A stretch of 64,000 bases of DNA from Pseudomonadota bacterium (GTDB lineage: Bacteria > Desulfobacterota > Desulfobacteria > Desulfobacterales > JAHIVH01): positions 124,001 to 188,000 of the forward strand of contig JAHIVH010000061.1 in NCBI GenBank assembly GCA_018816735.1, in the 5' to 3' direction. The notes beneath the pieces were generated by a model. That model saw nothing but the letters and a program-made list of their open reading frames with translations. It was not told where the DNA came from and did not search any database. The translations under genes and the position numbers were made by a program. This document shows positions 47,359 to 55,499 of this stretch, one piece after another (position 1 is the first letter of the stretch; the number at the start of each line of letters is the position of its first letter).

Positions 47359-47652
47359 TCAACAGCATCCATTAGGGCCGCCGCAGGAGGCATTCTCCCT
47401 GCCATAAATCCATCCGGAAATGATGTATGCCGCACAACCGACGCCCGGTTCGACGGTAATTGCCAATGTGGGACAATTATTTTGGCACGCACCGCATTCC
47501 ATGCACCCATCCGGATCAGTGATGACAGCTTTTTTGTTTTCTATCTGAAAAACAGCATGGGGACAGACCGTCTCGCAGTTTCCGCACCCCACACAACTGT
47601 CCTGGTCTAGCTTTAATGTCGTGACACCTGTCATGTATCGTAATTTTTTCAT
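47359..47652 (-). CDS. hgcB: HgcB, ferredoxin of mercury methylation
   Basis: 97 residues. Two [4Fe-4S] motifs: C20-x2-C23-x2-C26-x3-C30-P and C50-MEC53-GAC56-x3-C60-P. The second has the HgcB hallmark CMECGAC. Further conserved cysteines are C73 (GVGCAAYII) and a C-terminal pair C96-C97 after C90, a feature of HgcB that ordinary ferredoxins lack. HgcB is thought to reduce the HgcA corrinoid and to hand over Hg(II). It lies 35 bases downstream of hgcA. A longer upstream frame runs into hgcA and is rejected. Confidence 0.95.
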   Translation of the reverse strand: MKKLRYMTGVTTLKLDQDSCVGCGNCETVCPHAVFQIENKKAVITDPDGCMECGACQNNCPTLAITVEPGVGCAAYIISGWIYGRENASCGGPNGCC

Positions 47653-47687
47653 AAAAATATACCTTTTAAATACGTTTGAATCATAAG

Positions 47688-48869
47688 TTAAAATGCCGCA
47701 ATAATCCATAAAATTATGGCGAGTATCACCGCTGAAACCTGCAAAGGGATACCGATTCTCATTTCCTTTTCCACCCCGGATGGAGACGTAAATGGTGTTG
47801 TGCCCGTAAAATTCATGGCCAGATAGGAGCTTATTGATACGGTAATCAGCATAAGGGCAATCATGCCTTGAGCCCCTTCCCGGCTGCCCCAGAATAGCGC
47901 CACGGGTAATCCGGCGGCAAAACCGGTTATCAACCCTTTCATGGCAAATGCATTTCCATAGACAAATGGAAGCAAAACCGGTGTCAAAACAGTGCCGGCA
48001 AAGATTCCCATGAGAACGGCTGCGAATGAAAGCGGCCACCTGTCGATTGCGATCTTGAATGAAAAGATATCCGGGCTGATGCCGGACAGGATAAAAAGAG
48101 CTGCCAGGATATAAAAAGCAGGCTTCAATGCCAGGCTTGCTTCCACAGGAATGACCACAAGCCTGTCGATCAGTCCGAATGTGACCTGGCGCATTTTCTT
48201 ATCTGCGTTCATGTCATTATCGAGGAACAGCCCCAGGTCTTCTGTCCGGACAGGTCCCCAGATCACTTCAAACCCGGTCTGCTTTTTTAGGCTGACCGCC
48301 GAAACGCCGGTTGCGGCGAGCTGGGGTAGAATCAGCTTTCGGTGGCCCACGACTTTCTCTATCCCGGTTAGTCCAATCTGTCTTTTCAGCTCGTTTGTGC
48401 CAAAGGTACCTTTTCCTGCGGCACACCAGACATTTACGCCCAATGTATCCAGGATAAGTATCCAAGCGGTTCTGCCGTAAAGCGCTTTTCTCAGATGATC
48501 AAAAGAAAGCTTATAGTTTGCCGTGACCACTACTGGAGAATCCTTGGAAGGACGCCCCACGGCATAAAGCCCGGATGCAATTTTGTAGTCATCTCTTTTG
48601 ATATTCAGTCGAACGTTGATGTTTGACAGTATATCACCATAGGTGAGTTCCGTTCTAATCATAGGAACGTCACCGGCATCTGTCGGAATAAATTCCTCAA
48701 CAAACGGCATAATCCGGTAACCGGCTTTTTCATGATTCTGCATGGACGAGGCTTTTTCCATCGAAGCCCCACAGCAGGATTCTGATACACATGAGGATGG
48801 CATCGACGGCATTAACGCCACTTGACTGGATTTTGACGTGCATGCGCATGCACTTTCATTTTCTGACAT
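47688..48869 (-). CDS. hgcA: HgcA, corrinoid protein of mercury methylation
   Basis: 393 residues. The cobalamin-binding domain (about 55-225) holds the diagnostic cap-helix motif NVWCAAGKGTFGT, with C149 as the predicted lower axial cobalt ligand. About five membrane helices follow (232-249 or 250-266, 279-300, 311-327, 335-352, 372-392), the known HgcA layout. The related CO-dehydrogenase corrinoid subunit lacks both marks. HgcA transfers a methyl group from methylcobalamin to Hg(II). The start at 48869 follows AAGGAG. An N-terminal extension of about 50 residues carries five Cys (8, 10, 27, 32, 33). Confidence 0.96.
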   Translation of the reverse strand: MSENESACACTSKSSQVALMPSMPSSCVSESCCGASMEKASSMQNHEKAGYRIMPFVEEFIPTDAGDVPMIRTELTYGDILSNINVRLNIKRDDYKIASGLYAVGRPSKDSPVVVTANYKLSFDHLRKALYGRTAWILILDTLGVNVWCAAGKGTFGTNELKRQIGLTGIEKVVGHRKLILPQLAATGVSAVSLKKQTGFEVIWGPVRTEDLGLFLDNDMNADKKMRQVTFGLIDRLVVIPVEASLALKPAFYILAALFILSGISPDIFSFKIAIDRWPLSFAAVLMGIFAGTVLTPVLLPFVYGNAFAMKGLITGFAAGLPVALFWGSREGAQGMIALMLITVSISSYLAMNFTGTTPFTSPSGVEKEMRIGIPLQVSAVILAIILWIIAAF

Positions 48870-48929
48870 GAAAATCTCCTTATAATGAAGTTCATTCATT
48901 TTTGCATGGAAAAATCCGACCCGGATCGA

Positions 48930-49397
48930 TTAGCAGCAGTTACGATCCCTCCTGCAGCAATTTTCAAGAGAATGGATAAACATATTCACAGAGGAGATGA
49001 CGTCTTTTCTATCCGTGTCAGGAATGCTTTGACGGCAATCTTCGATAAACCTTTTCATGCAAGCCCAGACCGCGTTGTGAACTTTTTCCCCTTCTCTTGT
49101 CATTTTCAGTTCAACAGCTCTTGAGTCTTTGGATGACGCCACACGCATCAGCAGATTCTGTTTGATCAATGGGGCGGCAAGCCGCGTTGTCGTGCTTTTT
49201 TCAACACCCAAAAGTGAATGAAGGGAAGACATGCCAAGCTGCCCCTCTGCAGATGAAATATAGTCAAGAATGCAAAATTGAACAAAAGTAATGTTTTCAC
49301 AAAAAACCGATTCGTTTTGAAACAGCCTGAGACTTTTGATAAGGCCTTTGATTAAATCAAATACTGTTCTGTCTTCCTGGTGGTACCCCTCTTCCAT
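48930..49397 (-). CDS. MarR-family regulator with terminal Cys pairs
   Basis: 155 residues, winged helix of the MarR type: FVQFCILDYISSAEGQLGMSSLHSLLGVEKSTTTRLAAPLIKQNLLMRV is the HTH, then DSRAVELKMTREGEKV forms the wing. The C-terminus ends ENCCRRDRNCC. Other Cys are at 33, 42, 113 and 121. The cysteine set suggests sensing of a soft metal, metalloid or thiol stress. AAAGGAGGCAGG directly precedes the ATG. It lies 60 bases upstream of hgcA on the same strand and is the first gene of that operon; its own promoter overlaps a palindrome. Confidence 0.88.
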   Translation of the reverse strand: MEEGYHQEDRTVFDLIKGLIKSLRLFQNESVFCENITFVQFCILDYISSAEGQLGMSSLHSLLGVEKSTTTRLAAPLIKQNLLMRVASSKDSRAVELKMTREGEKVHNAVWACMKRFIEDCRQSIPDTDRKDVISSVNMFIHSLENCCRRDRNCC

Positions 49398-49414
49398 CCT
49401 GCCTCCTTTTTTTA

Positions 49415-49429
49415 GTTGTAAAATACAAC
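49415..49429. promoter_or_regulatory. putative MarR operator
   Basis: The perfect inverted repeat GTTGTA-AAA-TACAAC, 18 bases before the MarR-type start. TTGTA...TACAA is the form many MarR regulators bind. It overlaps the predicted -10 element, so binding would repress the marR-hgcA-hgcB operon. Confidence 0.65.
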
Positions 49430-49448
49430 CAATGCATCCACTTGTCAA
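49420..49448 (-). promoter_or_regulatory. putative promoter of the marR-hgcAB operon
   Basis: On the minus strand TTGACA (49448-49443), a 17-base spacer, then TATTTT (49425-49420, 4 of 6). The perfect -35 and optimal spacing, and the overlap with the inverted repeat at 49415-49429, support a regulated sigma70-type promoter. Confidence 0.6.
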
Positions 49449-49564
49449 TGAAGGCAAATAAAAATATATGTAAATAACCGATTTCACACTTGAAAAAATT
49501 AATTTTTAAGGATATCAGTAAATACAAAAAATACTGGATAAACACATGCGTAAAGGTGACAGAT

Positions 49565-50056
49565 ATGCCGATCTATGAATTTTATTGTGAAGACTGCAAC
49601 ACCATTTTCAACTTTTTTTCAAAAACCATTAATACGACAAAAACCCCCGGATGCCCTAAATGTGACAGAAAAAAGCTCAACAGGCAAATGTCATGTTTTG
49701 CTGTTACCGGAAAAGCCTCTGAAGATAAGGACATGGATGACCTTCCCATTGATGAGGGCAAAATGGAAAAAGCCATGCAAATGCTGGCAAGGGAAGCAGA
49801 TAAGATCAATGAAGACGATCCCAGACAAGCGGCGAACCTGATGCGAAAATTATCAGATATGACCGGCCTTGAACTGGGTGCAGGGATGAATGAAGCCCTG
49901 AAAAGGCTTGAAAGTGGCGAAAATCCCGATCAAATCGAAGCGGAAATGGGTAATCTTCTGGAAGGGGAAGAACCGTTTCTGTTACCGGACAAAAAGAAAG
50001 GGTTTAACCAGAAATCGCGACAGCCATTTAAGGATGATACCCTTTATGATCTGTGA
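49565..50056 (+). CDS. FmdB-type zinc-ribbon protein
   Basis: 163 residues starting MPIYEFYCEDCNTIFNFF, the standard FmdB/CxxC zinc-ribbon opening, with the second Cys pair in GCPKCDRKKL. The long C-terminal acidic helical region (residues 60-163) goes beyond the 60-90 residues of typical family members; such extended forms occur in Desulfobacterales. The start at 49565 is set by the family; the upstream frame is not supported. It is convergent with tcdA, with overlapping 3' ends. Function unknown. Confidence 0.82.
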   Translation: MPIYEFYCEDCNTIFNFFSKTINTTKTPGCPKCDRKKLNRQMSCFAVTGKASEDKDMDDLPIDEGKMEKAMQMLAREADKINEDDPRQAANLMRKLSDMTGLELGAGMNEALKRLESGENPDQIEAEMGNLLEGEEPFLLPDKKKGFNQKSRQPFKDDTLYDL

Positions 50057-50775
50057 CCCAGAATATGATTGATTGTCTCAAAGGCTGCCTTTAATCCAAA
50101 GATGGACGGCATATAGGAAATACTGCCAATGACCGGTGCTTTTTTCCCCATGGTATCTGATGGCTCTGAATCATCAGGTAAAATCTTTTTCATCATCGGT
50201 GGCTCTGTCGAAAAAACACATCGGATACCCGTGTATATATTTCGCCGATGAAGACGAATTCTTACAAATCGTGCCAAAGGACAGGTATGGGTTTCAGAAA
50301 GGTCGCCAGTGATGATGGCATTGGCATCCATCCTGCCTGCCGCCCCCATGCTGGACACGACATGAATAGCCTTTTCATGTGCATTTGCGATGAGATGTAC
50401 TTTGGCTGAAAGCGAATCGATCGCATCGACGAGCACATCTGTTTTTCTTGAAAGAATTTGAGGGTTTGAGTGTTCGTCAACACATGTATACATCACAGTC
50501 AGCTGACATGCCGGATGAATATCAAGAACACGCTTTCTGGCAATTTCAGTCTTGGGAATACCCACGGTTGATTCGAGCGCAAATAACTGGCGGTTGATAT
50601 TGCTCGCGGTTACGGTATCACAATCAATAAGTGTCAAATGACCAATACCGGCTCTTGCAAGTGCTTCCACCGCATATGAGCCAACGCCGCCAAGACCGCA
50701 TACGGTCACATGGGCATTTTCAAGCTTTTGGGCCATTTCCGGTCCGAGCAGCAACCGGGTTCGTTCAAAACTCAT
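50044..50775 (-). CDS. tcdA: tRNA threonylcarbamoyladenosine dehydratase
   Basis: 243 residues from the ATG at 50775. TcdA (CsdL) is a ThiF/E1-like enzyme that uses ATP to cyclise t6A37 to ct6A37. MSFERTRLLLGPEMAQKL and the Rossmann motif GLGGVGSYAVEALARAGIGHLTLIDCDTVTASNINRQLFAL are diagnostic. An upstream ATG at 50808 is possible. It overlaps the tatD stop by 11 bases and ends overlapping the convergent FmdB gene. With mtaB in the same window, two modifications of position 37 are encoded here. Confidence 0.9.
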   Translation of the reverse strand: MSFERTRLLLGPEMAQKLENAHVTVCGLGGVGSYAVEALARAGIGHLTLIDCDTVTASNINRQLFALESTVGIPKTEIARKRVLDIHPACQLTVMYTCVDEHSNPQILSRKTDVLVDAIDSLSAKVHLIANAHEKAIHVVSSMGAAGRMDANAIITGDLSETHTCPLARFVRIRLHRRNIYTGIRCVFSTEPPMMKKILPDDSEPSDTMGKKAPVIGSISYMPSIFGLKAAFETINHILGHRS

Positions 50776-51562
50776 GGCTGTTTTCTTTTCTGCAACAGAA
50801 TTTTCCATAGATCCGCATGCTGTTTTCAAACGTCATTTCAGCAATTTTTTCGATACGCTCACCTCTTCTTTCTGCTACTGCCGATAACACAAAATGAATA
50901 AAGGCAGGTTCATTCAACGTTCGAGGCGCGCCATGAGGAAGAATATCGGGCGAGTCTGTTTCGATCAGAAGGCGATCTCCGGATACCTGTTTCACGGCTT
51001 CAGAGACCCGTTTATTGTCAGGTTTTGTAATAGACCCTGAAAATGAAATATACGCACCGAGTTTTTCAAAAACTTTTACCATTTCCCCTGAACCCGAATA
51101 GGCATGAATGACACCACCAAAGGGAAATCCGCCCTCCCTTTCTAAAATTTCTGCCATCAATGCCCAGGACTTGCGGCAATGGACAGATACCGGCACCTGA
51201 TATTTTCTGGCCAGCCGCAGCTGGGCAATAAAAACCGCCTTCTGGTCTTCATCGCTCCTGTCCTGAATCATTCGATCCAGGCCGATTTCTCCTATGCTTG
51301 CCCCTGTTGTGGCAATGATTGCTTCAAGTCTTTTTATCCAGGATTCGCTCCGGGTATCGATAAACCAGGGGTGGAGTCCATAAGCAGGACAGACAGCATC
51401 AAACCGGCTGGAAATTTGAGAAAGCGCGTCCCAGTCGCCTTCATGCACGCCGCAGCTGAGCATTTTGACAACACCGCTGTTTTTTGCCCGCAAGATAACG
51501 GCTTCGCGCGTCAAATCAAGACGACTATCCTGCAGATGGGAATGAACATCAAAGAGACGCAT
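50765..51562 (-). CDS. TatD family metal-dependent hydrolase
   Basis: 265 residues. The metal motif FDVHSHLQD opens the TIM-barrel; GEIGLDRM, VSVHCRKSW, VIHAYSGSGEM and LIETDSPDILP are the other conserved blocks. TatD proteins are 3'-5' DNases acting in DNA repair or apoptosis-like decay. An upstream ATG at 51589 would add nine residues. Followed by tcdA in the same direction, with an overlap that suggests coupling. Confidence 0.93.
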   Translation of the reverse strand: MRLFDVHSHLQDSRLDLTREAVILRAKNSGVVKMLSCGVHEGDWDALSQISSRFDAVCPAYGLHPWFIDTRSESWIKRLEAIIATTGASIGEIGLDRMIQDRSDEDQKAVFIAQLRLARKYQVPVSVHCRKSWALMAEILEREGGFPFGGVIHAYSGSGEMVKVFEKLGAYISFSGSITKPDNKRVSEAVKQVSGDRLLIETDSPDILPHGAPRTLNEPAFIHFVLSAVAERRGERIEKIAEMTFENSMRIYGKFCCRKENSHEF

Positions 51563-51624
51563 GAATGGATGCCCTGTTTGTGCATACATCCGTGTCAGAG
51601 AAGGGTTTGATTTCAGGCATGGTG

Positions 51625-51996
51625 CTAATCTTCCGTGAGCCAGTCTTTTGCAGCATCAATATCCGGAAAAATTTTAATTTGTCTTCCGGTCAGGGCCATC
51701 ATGATATTATGAATCGACTTTTTAAATCCGCTGACACCAATCACGGCGCTTTTCTTGACGTAAGGTTTGTTATGTTCCACCATTTCCGTAAATTGGTCGC
51801 TCAAATCCTTTTCAAGAAAAATGTTTGTAACATCTGTCAGCATGAGTGCTGAATTTTGAGGCTGTTGTTTCATTATAGCCATTGTTTCATTCAATGTTTC
51901 TAAAATATTCTCTTTATCTTCCCTGTTTTTATAACTGGAATAATCTGCAAAAAAAATATTTTTCCCTTTATGAGTGATCCGTTGTATTTTCTTCAT
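51625..51996 (-). CDS. small STAS/SpoIIAA-like protein
   Basis: 123 residues with an alpha/beta pattern (KGKNIFFADYSSY, SALMLTDVTNIFLEKD, KSAVIGVSGFKKSIHNIMMALTGRQIKIFPDIDAAKDWL) that resembles the STAS/SEC14-like family of small proteins. No membrane segment or signal. The closing block (TGRQI..F.d...A..WL) is typical of that family. Role unknown; possibly an anti-anti-sigma or lipid-binding fold. Confidence 0.6.
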   Translation of the reverse strand: MKKIQRITHKGKNIFFADYSSYKNREDKENILETLNETMAIMKQQPQNSALMLTDVTNIFLEKDLSDQFTEMVEHNKPYVKKSAVIGVSGFKKSIHNIMMALTGRQIKIFPDIDAAKDWLTED

Positions 51997-52133
51997 GTCA
52001 GCATTCCTTATCCGCCGTGGTCAACGTTTTATCTGTCTGCCATGTAAATTGATTAAATTTCATATGATGTTAAAAAGAATTTTTTTCAATGAATCGCGTA
52101 TAATTAAACGGATCTGTATCTTTTTGTCAATAA

Positions 52134-52622
52134 TCATTTATCTGTTTCATATTTACTATCAGGTAACACTTTAAGGTATGGCTGTTTTTCTTTATCAAAC
52201 CGGATGTTACCTCTAACCTCAACATCACGGCCAATATCAGCTGAATTTCTTTCTCTGCGAAGATTCAAGGGTACCGGCCCTGAAACGTACAAACATTGAC
52301 CGTTATGCATCAACATCCAGTCACTTCTTGTCTCCGGTGGCATTGCGCGGCAGTTGCCTTGCCACCCCATGAATTTTCCTTTTACGGTCACAACATGATC
52401 GCTGAATGAATCTGGATTATTCAGCAGCTCATCCACATAAATAGCTGGTTCGGATTGATATGTTTCCTTTGCAGACTGGGCCTGTCCCATACTTAAAAAA
52501 GTTTTCTGCCCTGTTTGGCCTGCACCGCAACCTGCGCCTGGTCCCATGATAATGATCATTGTAAGGCTCATGTTGATCAGTTTCAATCCACTTTTTATTT
52601 TGCTCACGCCTAAAGCCTCCAT
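52134..52622 (-). CDS. exported OB-fold-like protein
   Basis: 162 residues. An N-terminal hydrophobic segment (LINMSLTMIIIMGPGAGC) is a signal peptide or a weak lipobox (GAGC). The mature part has a beta-rich stretch (HVVTVKGKFMGWQGNC, DWMLMHNGQCLYVSGP, DVEVRGNIRFDKEKQPYLKV) typical of small OB folds. It starts 23 bases after the clostripain-like lipoprotein stop on the same strand and may be cotranscribed. Function not recognised. Confidence 0.65.
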   Translation of the reverse strand: MEALGVSKIKSGLKLINMSLTMIIIMGPGAGCGAGQTGQKTFLSMGQAQSAKETYQSEPAIYVDELLNNPDSFSDHVVTVKGKFMGWQGNCRAMPPETRSDWMLMHNGQCLYVSGPVPLNLRRERNSADIGRDVEVRGNIRFDKEKQPYLKVLPDSKYETDK

Positions 52623-52645
52623 TTCCTAATCAAAATTGAATATGA

Positions 52646-54568
52646 TTATTTTTTCAATATTTTCAGTGTATCTTTGATTTGGGTTGTGTTATCTCCAATC
52701 GGAAAGACCTTTTTCTGTTTTTTAGCCTTTGATGGTTTAATACGAATCTGGATGGATTTGACACCGATAACCTCCGGATTTATTCCGTCTTCCCCAGACA
52801 ACGCATCCAGTGATGACGACCGCGTCAAAGTGTAGGGGATCCACCAGTCCGAATAATACCCATAGATGACATTTGTAATTTCCTCTTCGGAGTCGAACCA
52901 GTTCACAGGCGCCGGGTAACCTAAATCCATCATGCGGTAATCGATCAGCTGGAAATCATCATCGCCTTGTTCCGGGTCATATAGGTAAAGGTAAGCGGTT
53001 GTTGAACCTGAAGTGAAAAATCCATCATCGTAATATTCGACCAGGATGTCATAGTCACCGGCTTCAACCAGTTCTTCGGCAGCGTAATATTCCACGGATT
53101 CCCCTGAATACGCGGAATCCTCGGATAAGAATCCGTTTGGCGAAGATGCGCCGATATAAGGTGCGGCAAATGTACCATCCGGCTCCCAAACGATCAGGTC
53201 AAGATCTGCATCTGTATCCCACTCCAGCCATATGACAAAATTACCCGGTTTTGCCTGAAGAGAACCGATGCCATCACTGGCATCCCCTGTGACAAGGGTA
53301 TTCACAAAACCGCCCCATGAGTTGCCTGATGTGGCTTTGGTCTGATTAATTGCGAGCAGGGAATAATTTGACAATTCCGCGTCCGTAACCTGATCCCGCT
53401 TGGGAATATAGATCGCCAGCCCGGAGGAGTCTTTTATGGCATCATTTGAATCCGTGCTGTAGACAAGATTACTGATAATCATGTTTCCAAGAATCGTTTT
53501 CACTTCATTGATTTTATTTTTCAAATCTTCATCATTGGTGGTTGATTTAAGATGATCCAGGAAACTCCCGATATCGTGGTTTTCCGGATAATCGTACTGA
53601 ACGGAATTATCCCTGGCGCTTTGTATGTTGGGTCTCTCAGTACCAATGGCACTGTTCATCACAGAGGCCAGTTCGGCAATACTGTCATGAAGGTCACCCA
53701 CAGAGGCCATGTCGATAGCGGATTTGGTAATATTGCTTCTGTCCTGGATTTCATAAAATGTTTTATATTTTTGGGTGATCGTTTTCGATAGTGTTTCCGG
53801 AGTCATATCAGGATTGTCCGTCAATGCTTTCAGTATCGTGTCGTAGGGGTCCCCCTCGCCCGGCTCCACTTCCTCTGAAAACACCATATAGTCGGTTAAA
53901 CCATTGAATTCATAGGCAACTTCATACATGGCCATGAGGCAGGCATCAAAATTTATCAGATCCGGTTTCACATCACTTGCCTGAACGGCATCGGCAATGT
54001 CCGGAAGAGACATGAAGCTTCCGGAAGTGTCGTCTTCCAGAGCGCCTTTAATACAGGCAGGTTTATCATCTTTTGTTTTCCATCCGGCACCATGATCCCA
54101 TAAAACAAGGGCATAATGGTCGGCAGGGTATGTGGTTGCCGCCCATTTTATAAATGCGGTCAGGGTATCCTTGCTACCCATATTCTTGTTGCCAATATCC
54201 GTCAGGTTGCTTGAAATAGCCGTTTTACTGTCATCCTTAGTGATTCTGCCACGCAATGTATTCTTGGGAAGCCCCTGTGAATACTGCTGGCTGAACTCTA
54301 CCTGAACCACAATATTGACATCGCTGTCAGACCCCACCTGTTCCATTTCATTGATATCGCCGACAGCAGCGGTAGACAGGTTGTTATCACCTGCAATATA
54401 AACCATATAGGTCCATTTTGCTTTTCCTGAAGGTATTTCATCCGTATTGTCACTGCCGCCCCCCCCACTGCTGCCACAACTTGCAAATAAGAAAAGCGTC
54501 AATGAATATAAGACATAACATCCCATATTTTTGAGCAGGCTATTTTTTTCAATAATTTTTTTTTGCAT
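52646..54568 (-). CDS. clostripain-like (peptidase C11) lipoprotein
   Basis: 640 residues. The lipobox is FASC (C31), followed by a Gly/Ser linker, so the protein is probably anchored in the envelope by the lipoprotein route. The C11 domain (50-430) has the catalytic His in LVLWDHGAGW (H159) and the Cys in INFDACLMAM (C210), both needed for Arg-specific cleavage. The C-terminal domain (450-580) resembles an acidic beta sandwich (WDTDADLDLIVWEPDG) such as those in secreted proteases. The role is probably protein degradation at the cell surface or in the periplasm. Confidence 0.9.
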   Translation of the reverse strand: MQKKIIEKNSLLKNMGCYVLYSLTLFLFASCGSSGGGGSDNTDEIPSGKAKWTYMVYIAGDNNLSTAAVGDINEMEQVGSDSDVNIVVQVEFSQQYSQGLPKNTLRGRITKDDSKTAISSNLTDIGNKNMGSKDTLTAFIKWAATTYPADHYALVLWDHGAGWKTKDDKPACIKGALEDDTSGSFMSLPDIADAVQASDVKPDLINFDACLMAMYEVAYEFNGLTDYMVFSEEVEPGEGDPYDTILKALTDNPDMTPETLSKTITQKYKTFYEIQDRSNITKSAIDMASVGDLHDSIAELASVMNSAIGTERPNIQSARDNSVQYDYPENHDIGSFLDHLKSTTNDEDLKNKINEVKTILGNMIISNLVYSTDSNDAIKDSSGLAIYIPKRDQVTDAELSNYSLLAINQTKATSGNSWGGFVNTLVTGDASDGIGSLQAKPGNFVIWLEWDTDADLDLIVWEPDGTFAAPYIGASSPNGFLSEDSAYSGESVEYYAAEELVEAGDYDILVEYYDDGFFTSGSTTAYLYLYDPEQGDDDFQLIDYRMMDLGYPAPVNWFDSEEEITNVIYGYYSDWWIPYTLTRSSSLDALSGEDGINPEVIGVKSIQIRIKPSKAKKQKKVFPIGDNTTQIKDTLKILKK

Positions 54569-54968
54569 ATCTACCTCAAAACATATTTTTCGGATTGTGG
54601 TTACAGGTTAATTTTATGAAATGACCAAGACCGACAGCATCAGTCAGACATACCCCTTTTTATAAACTTTTTCCTGAGAACACCCAATCACTCAGAAAGG
54701 ACAGTCTCACATGCTGTAACGGGCATCTGGATGAATGATGAATTCAGAAAATTAAAATCCATAATATCTATTTTTTGCTTTTGAGTCAAACAATCGAATG
54801 CAGCTTCTTAAAAAAAACACAATTGAATGTGTGCCATGCCCATTGAAAAATTGATTGCCGATCCAACTGACCATATGATAAACTTTCCAATCGAAAACGG
54901 TACGTGTATTGCCAATTTTTTTTCCCTGTGTTTTAACCGTAAGAAAAGTCATCACGCATTCAAAACAA
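54569..54968. other. 400-base intergenic region
   Basis: It lies between the divergent clostripain-like gene and a membrane protein gene. A minus-strand frame of about 100 codons exists but has no start signal or family feature. No tRNA, promoter or repeat was recognised with confidence. Confidence 0.5.
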
Positions 54969-55499
54969 ATGAAAAAAATACGTATATTAAAACATTTCAA
55001 TCTCACACCTGTCATCATCGGTATTGCTGCTCTCATACCGGGCATTCTGGTATATTTCATGGACAGACCGGCCGGACAGATTTATTTCATCAATCACCTT
55101 CCATTTGAGATACCGTTCAATTTTCATGTGACCAGGAGTCTGGGCAGGATCGGTTATGTACTGCCGGATTTCATTCATGCATTTTCATTCAGTCTCATCA
55201 CTGCAGGCGTCCTTGCTTCTGGTAAAAAAGGAAATTTTCTTGCATGCCTGACCTGGCTCATCATCGACAGCACATTTGAGATCGGACAGAAATTCGGAAA
55301 TACCATTTCGACATATATTCCAAAATGGTTCAAAGGGATTCCCTATCTTGAAAACACAGCGAATTATTTCAGGCGTGGCACCTTTGACTGGTTTGATCTT
55401 TTAGCCATACTTGCAGGTGTCTTATCTGCATATGCGATCCTTGTGCTGATTCATGCCTGCAATAAAGAATCATCCGGGTCAAACCCATTTCCCAGCTGA
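54969..55499 (+). CDS. hypothetical membrane protein
   Basis: 176 residues with four hydrophobic segments (about 13-31, 60-75, 80-100, 140-165). The central segment TRSLGRIGYVLPDFIHAFSFSLITAGVL and LTWLIIDSTFEIGQKFG carries conserved-looking Pro, Asp and Glu inside the membrane, which recalls VanZ-like or YdjM-type proteins, but no family is certain. The start at 54969 is chosen because the longer frame has no ribosome site. Convergent with rlmN, whose stop lies inside it. Confidence 0.6.
   Translation: MKKIRILKHFNLTPVIIGIAALIPGILVYFMDRPAGQIYFINHLPFEIPFNFHVTRSLGRIGYVLPDFIHAFSFSLITAGVLASGKKGNFLACLTWLIIDSTFEIGQKFGNTISTYIPKWFKGIPYLENTANYFRRGTFDWFDLLAILAGVLSAYAILVLIHACNKESSGSNPFPS

Noticed and set aside
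47653..48039. Long upstream extension of the HgcB reading frame
   Set aside because: It runs antiparallel in frame through hgcA coding sequence and has no protein-like features; the ATG at 47652 fits the family.
54752..55060. Minus-strand frame in the gap upstream of the membrane protein
   Set aside because: Lacks a start signal and recognisable family; overlaps the next gene's 5' end.
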